The notes beneath the pieces are model-generated. The model ran no database searches. It had not been told where the DNA came from and saw only the letters and a list, made by a program, of their open reading frames with translations. A stretch of 9,608 bases of DNA from Patescibacteria group bacterium (GTDB lineage: Bacteria > Patescibacteriota > Minisyncoccia > Minisyncoccales > Minisyncoccaceae): NCBI GenBank assembly GCA_030156465.1, contig JASGMO010000021.1, positions 1 through 9,608 of the forward strand. The letters run 5' to 3'. The position numbers were made by a program, and so were the translations under genes. Of the stretch, positions 7,602-9,608 are shown in pieces. Each line of letters opens with the position of its first letter. Positions within the stretch are counted from its first letter, which is position 1.

Positions 7602-7844
7602 ATGGCAGTACCAAAACAAAGACAAAATCAATCAAGAAGAGACAAAAGAAGAGGCAATATATTTATCAAGGCCCCTAATTTAGTTTCTTGTCCAAAGTGT
7701 CAAAAACCAGTATTACCTCACAGTGCGTGTGGATATTGTGGCTTCTATAAAGGAAGAGAGGTAATAGATGTAATGGCAAAATTGGAGAAAAAAGAACAGA
7801 AAAGAAGGAAGAAGGAGATCGAAGAAGGTTCAGAAAAAAAATAA
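7602..7844 (+). CDS. rpmF: 50S ribosomal protein L32 (bL32), zinc-ribbon type with charged tail
   Basis: This 80-residue protein is a component of the large ribosomal subunit. It opens with the classical MAVPKQ start and a basic RRDKRRG segment, followed by a zinc ribbon with Cys30-x2-Cys33 and Cys43-x2-Cys46 (CPKC...CGYC), the zinc-binding form of L32. The usual length is about 57-60 residues; here a Lys/Arg/Glu-rich tail of about 20 residues (from roughly residue 60, KLEKKEQKRRKKEIEEG) extends the C-terminus. It is first in an rpmF-nusB-rnc unit with its own strong promoter, and its stop is only three bases from nusB. The ATG at 7602 is fixed by the MAVPK homology and sits right at the predicted transcription start. 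Confidence 0.96.
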   Translation: MAVPKQRQNQSRRDKRRGNIFIKAPNLVSCPKCQKPVLPHSACGYCGFYKGREVIDVMAKLEKKEQKRRKKEIEEGSEKK

Positions 7845-7847
7845 ACT

Positions 7848-8285
7848 ATGGCTTCAAGGCACCTTTCACGTTCAGTAGCAATGCAAAGTCTCTATGAATG
7901 GGACTTTCTTGGGATGCCAAAAGAACAATTGGAAATTATCGCTGAAAAAAATATTGAAGAATTTGGCAGGGGACTAGAAAGCAATGACTTTATCTGGGCT
8001 CTTGTCTACGGTGTTCAAGATAAAATTGAATCTATAGATAAAATAATAGAGAAGACTGCACCTGAATGGCCAATTAATCAAATCAACATTCTTGATAGAA
8101 ATATTTTAAGAATAGGCATATTTGAACTACTATACGAAAAAGTAGACGAAGTGCCTCCCAAAGTGGCTATTAATGAGTCAATTGAGCTAGCTAAAAACTT
8201 CGGTGGAGAAAGTTCTAGAAAGTTCGTCAATGGAGTTTTAGGAACAATCTACCGAGAATTAATAAATGAATCTGATGAAAAATAA
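7848..8285 (+). CDS. nusB: Transcription antitermination factor NusB
   Basis: NusB is a small all-helical RNA-binding protein. With NusE (S10) it recognises boxA in rRNA leaders and prevents premature termination of rRNA transcription. The 145-residue length is normal. Family features are an Arg-rich start (SRHLSRSVAMQSLYEWDF, residues 3-20), APEWPINQINILDRNILRIG (71-90), and the C-terminal core with KVAINESIELAK (105-116), FGGESSRKFVNGVLG (118-132). The start is three bases after the rpmF stop with no Shine-Dalgarno site, so translation is probably coupled. Its 3' end overlaps the rnc start. Sitting between a ribosomal protein and RNase III, it belongs to a ribosome-production cluster. Confidence 0.95.
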   Translation: MASRHLSRSVAMQSLYEWDFLGMPKEQLEIIAEKNIEEFGRGLESNDFIWALVYGVQDKIESIDKIIEKTAPEWPINQINILDRNILRIGIFELLYEKVDEVPPKVAINESIELAKNFGGESSRKFVNGVLGTIYRELINESDEK

Positions 8286-8973
8286 ATTCTTAGAATTAGA
8301 AAAATCTCTCAATGTATCTTTTAATAATAAAGATCTTTTGATTCAAGCATTCTGTCATCGCTCTTACATTAATGAAAATCCTGATTTCTATCTAGGGCAC
8401 AATGAAAGATTGGAGTTCCTGGGAGATGCAGTGCTAGAGCTTGTAACAACTGATTATCTTTTTAATAAATACCCAGACAAGCCAGAAGGAGAGATGACTG
8501 GTTGGCGTGCATCGTTAGTCAATTCTAATATACTCTCGGATACAGCTAGGGAAATGGATTTTGAAAAATTTCTCTTGCTATCTTCGGGAGAGGCAAAGGA
8601 AAATGGCAAAGCAAGAAAGTACATCTTAGCAGATACTTTTGAAGCATTTATTGGAGCCCTATATCTAGATTCGGGATATGAATCAGCTAGAAAATTAATT
8701 GAAGAAAAATTAATCAAAGAGAAGTTGCCCGAGATAATAGAAAAGAAACTGTACAAAGATCCTAAATCATTACTTCAAGAAAAATCTCAAGAAATACTTT
8801 CAGTAACACCGACATATAGTGTAATTGAAGAAACAGGGCCAGATCATCAAAAGAAATTTATCGTTGGAGTATACTTCAATGAAGACCTAATAGCTCAAGG
8901 AGAAGGGTCAAGTAAGCACGAGGCAGAATTAAAGTCAGCAGAAGAAGCATTAAAAGTAAAGAGCTGGGATTAG
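8266..8973 (+). CDS. rnc: Ribonuclease III
   Basis: This enzyme cuts double-stranded RNA, including the stems flanking 16S and 23S rRNA precursors. It has 235 residues from ATG 8266. The N-terminal endonuclease domain (about 1-155) carries the signature HNERLEFLGDAVLEL with catalytic Glu47, Glu50 and Asp54, then Glu74 (EGEMT), and Asp123 and Glu126 in ADTFEAFIGALYLDSGY. The C-terminal double-stranded RNA-binding domain (about 164-232) includes DPKSLLQEKSQ, the YSVIEETGPDHQKKF strand region and a GEGSSKHEAELKSAEEAL helix. Length is normal. The start is ambiguous: ATG 8275 (MKNKFLELEKSL) fits the family equally well, giving 232 residues. Either choice overlaps the end of nusB (20 or 11 bases), and neither has a ribosome-binding site, so coupled translation is likely. 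Confidence 0.95.
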   Translation: MNLMKNKFLELEKSLNVSFNNKDLLIQAFCHRSYINENPDFYLGHNERLEFLGDAVLELVTTDYLFNKYPDKPEGEMTGWRASLVNSNILSDTAREMDFEKFLLLSSGEAKENGKARKYILADTFEAFIGALYLDSGYESARKLIEEKLIKEKLPEIIEKKLYKDPKSLLQEKSQEILSVTPTYSVIEETGPDHQKKFIVGVYFNEDLIAQGEGSSKHEAELKSAEEALKVKSWD

Positions 8974-8976
8974 TAC

Positions 8977-9005
8977 TTGAAAATATTTCACAATTAGTGT
9001 ATTAT
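8977..9005 (+). promoter_or_regulatory. Sigma70-type promoter for rpsP
   Basis: TTGAAA at 8977..8982 and TATTAT at 9000..9005 are separated by 17 bases, with TG directly before the -10. The expected start near 9012 gives a leader of about 19 bases with no Shine-Dalgarno sequence. It lies in the 57-base gap after rnc. A TATAAT at 9022..9027 is too close to the ATG to be the main -10. Confidence 0.5.
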
Positions 9006-9030
9006 ACCCACGTTAATTAAATATAATAAT

Positions 9031-9507
9031 ATGTTAGCAATAAGACTATTTAGAGTAGGAAAGAAAAAACAACCGTCATACAAGATTGTTGTGACAAATA
9101 AACAAAACCCACCGCAAGGAGGTCAATTTGTAGAGCAGGTTGGTTTCTATAACCCTCTAACAAATGAAAGAACATTAAAGGAGGATAGAATAAAATACTG
9201 GTTAAGTGTTGGAGCACAAGCTTCAGACACAGTTCACAATATGCTGATTACTGAAAAGGTAATTGAAGGCGAAAAAAGAAAAAGAAGAATTGTGATAAAA
9301 GAAGCAGAAGTAAAAGCAGAAGAACCTAAGAAAGAAGAGCCAAAGGTAGAGGAGGCTCCAGTTGAGGAGGTTAAAGAAGAATCTCCAACAGAAGAAAAAC
9401 CTGAAGAAGAACCTAAAGTAGAAGAAGCTCCAGTTGAGGAGGTAAAGGAAGAAGAACCTAAACCAGAAGAAAATACGGAAAAAGAGGAAGAGAAAAAAGC
9501 TGTCTAG
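9031..9507 (+). CDS. rpsP: 30S ribosomal protein S16 (bS16) with long acidic C-terminal tail
   Basis: S16 is an early-assembling protein of the small ribosomal subunit. Residues 1-85 are the complete S16 fold: MLAIRLFRVGKKKQPSYKIVV, GQFVEQVGFYNPL, then RIKYWLSVGAQASDTVHNML. The family is normally about 80-90 residues, but this protein has 158. From about residue 91 it becomes a low-complexity tail of Glu, Lys, Pro, Val and Ala, with EEPKVEEAPVEEVKEE occurring twice (102-117 and 126-141). The tail is expected to be disordered and strongly acidic, unusual beside rRNA; acidic or Pro/Ala/Glu tails on S16 seem to recur in Patescibacteria (recollection, not checked). It is preceded by its own promoter and has no visible Shine-Dalgarno site. 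A hairpin with a T tract overlaps its stop codon. The usual partners rimM and trmD are not seen directly downstream. Confidence 0.95.
   Translation: MLAIRLFRVGKKKQPSYKIVVTNKQNPPQGGQFVEQVGFYNPLTNERTLKEDRIKYWLSVGAQASDTVHNMLITEKVIEGEKRKRRIVIKEAEVKAEEPKKEEPKVEEAPVEEVKEESPTEEKPEEEPKVEEAPVEEVKEEEPKPEENTEKEEEKKAV
9334..9453 (+). repeat. Imperfect 72-bp-period duplication in the rpsP tail
   Basis: Two 48-base copies, 9334..9381 and 9406..9453, encode the same 16 residues (EEPKVEEAPVEEVKEE). I count 7 base differences, all synonymous, so the copies have diverged in DNA while the protein stayed constant. A 24-base spacer of similar composition lies between them. Confidence 0.85.
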
Positions 9508-9530
9508 TGTTGACAACTTTTTCTTTTTTT
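9493..9530 (+). terminator. Possible intrinsic terminator after rpsP
   Basis: AAAAAAG (9493..9499) and TGTC (9501..9504) can pair with GACA (9512..9515) and CTTTTT (9517..9522) around a 7-base loop containing the rpsP TAG, with one C/A mismatch. A run of T (9524..9530) follows. The stem is A/T-rich and weak, so this is tentative. It overlaps the -35 of the next promoter. Confidence 0.4.
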
Positions 9531-9538
9531 AAGATAAT
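9510..9538 (+). promoter_or_regulatory. Strong sigma70-type promoter reading off the right edge
   Basis: A perfect TTGACA (9510..9515) is followed 17 bases later by GATAAT (9533..9538), matching the -10 consensus at five of six positions. The expected start is about 9545. The remaining 64 or so bases hold no start codon with a credible gene, so the transcript has a leader of at least that length or is a non-coding RNA. Confidence 0.55.
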
Positions 9539-9608
9539 TATTCCGATAGGGTAGAATATTATTAGAAAGGTCGAACTACCTAGTATATATATAATAAGAA
9601 AGAAAGCA

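Noticed and set aside
7351..7635. Minus-strand open frame across the end of rnhB and start of rpmF
   Set aside because: It lies opposite two well-supported genes, matches no family I recognise and has no promoter or ribosome site.
8454..8756. Minus-strand open frame inside rnc
   Set aside because: It is fully opposite the conserved RNase III catalytic domain and has no independent support.
9223..9516. Minus-strand reading frame of 97 codons, extremely Phe/Leu-rich
   Set aside because: It is the mirror of the GAA/GAG/AAA-rich tail of rpsP; the composition is a by-product of poly-Glu/Lys codons.
9581..9597. TA-rich run resembling another -10 box (TATAAT at 9590)
   Set aside because: No -35 element lies at proper spacing, and AT-rich sequence produces such matches by chance here.

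Overview
The window looks like a gene-dense, AT-rich bacterial chromosome segment, most likely from the Candidate Phyla Radiation (Patescibacteria, perhaps a Parcubacteria-like lineage). This is inferred from the strong A/T codon bias, near-zero intergenic space, lack of convincing Shine-Dalgarno sites, trimmed or fused housekeeping proteins, and ribosomal proteins with charged tails. The standard code (UGA = stop) fits every gene. No phage, IS element, CRISPR array, tRNA or rRNA gene was seen.

Left part (1..6981, minus strand): four tightly packed genes form one likely operon, read right to left. It starts with an 11-residue-repeat beta-solenoid protein of unknown function (6981..6328). Next come DNA polymerase III alpha, dnaE (6327..3133, starting on the base after the previous stop), threonyl-tRNA synthetase, thrS (3122..1380, lacking the N-terminal TGS domain), and an open frame that runs off the left edge (1383..<1). 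That last frame is a MiaB methylthiotransferase continuing in frame, with no linker, into a MiaA dimethylallyltransferase. MiaB and MiaA act in succession on tRNA A37, so this is a fused two-step ms2i6A37 enzyme and the most striking gene here. It shares an ATGA stop/start overlap with thrS.

Centre (6982..7003): a 22-bp divergent intergenic region with overlapping -10 elements on both strands. The inferred transcription starts lie at or within a few bases of the start codons, so the transcripts look leaderless or nearly so.

Right part (7004..9507, plus strand): rnhB (RNase HII), then rpmF-nusB-rnc behind a perfect-consensus promoter (TTGACA-N16-TATAAT) that overlaps the 3' end of rnhB, then rpsP behind its own promoter. 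S16 carries a long acidic Glu/Pro/Lys tail with an internal duplication. These genes serve ribosome assembly, antitermination, rRNA processing and RNA/DNA hybrid removal. After rpsP, a terminator-like hairpin is interleaved with another strong promoter (TTGACA-N17-GATAAT) that fires off the right edge into something not visible here.
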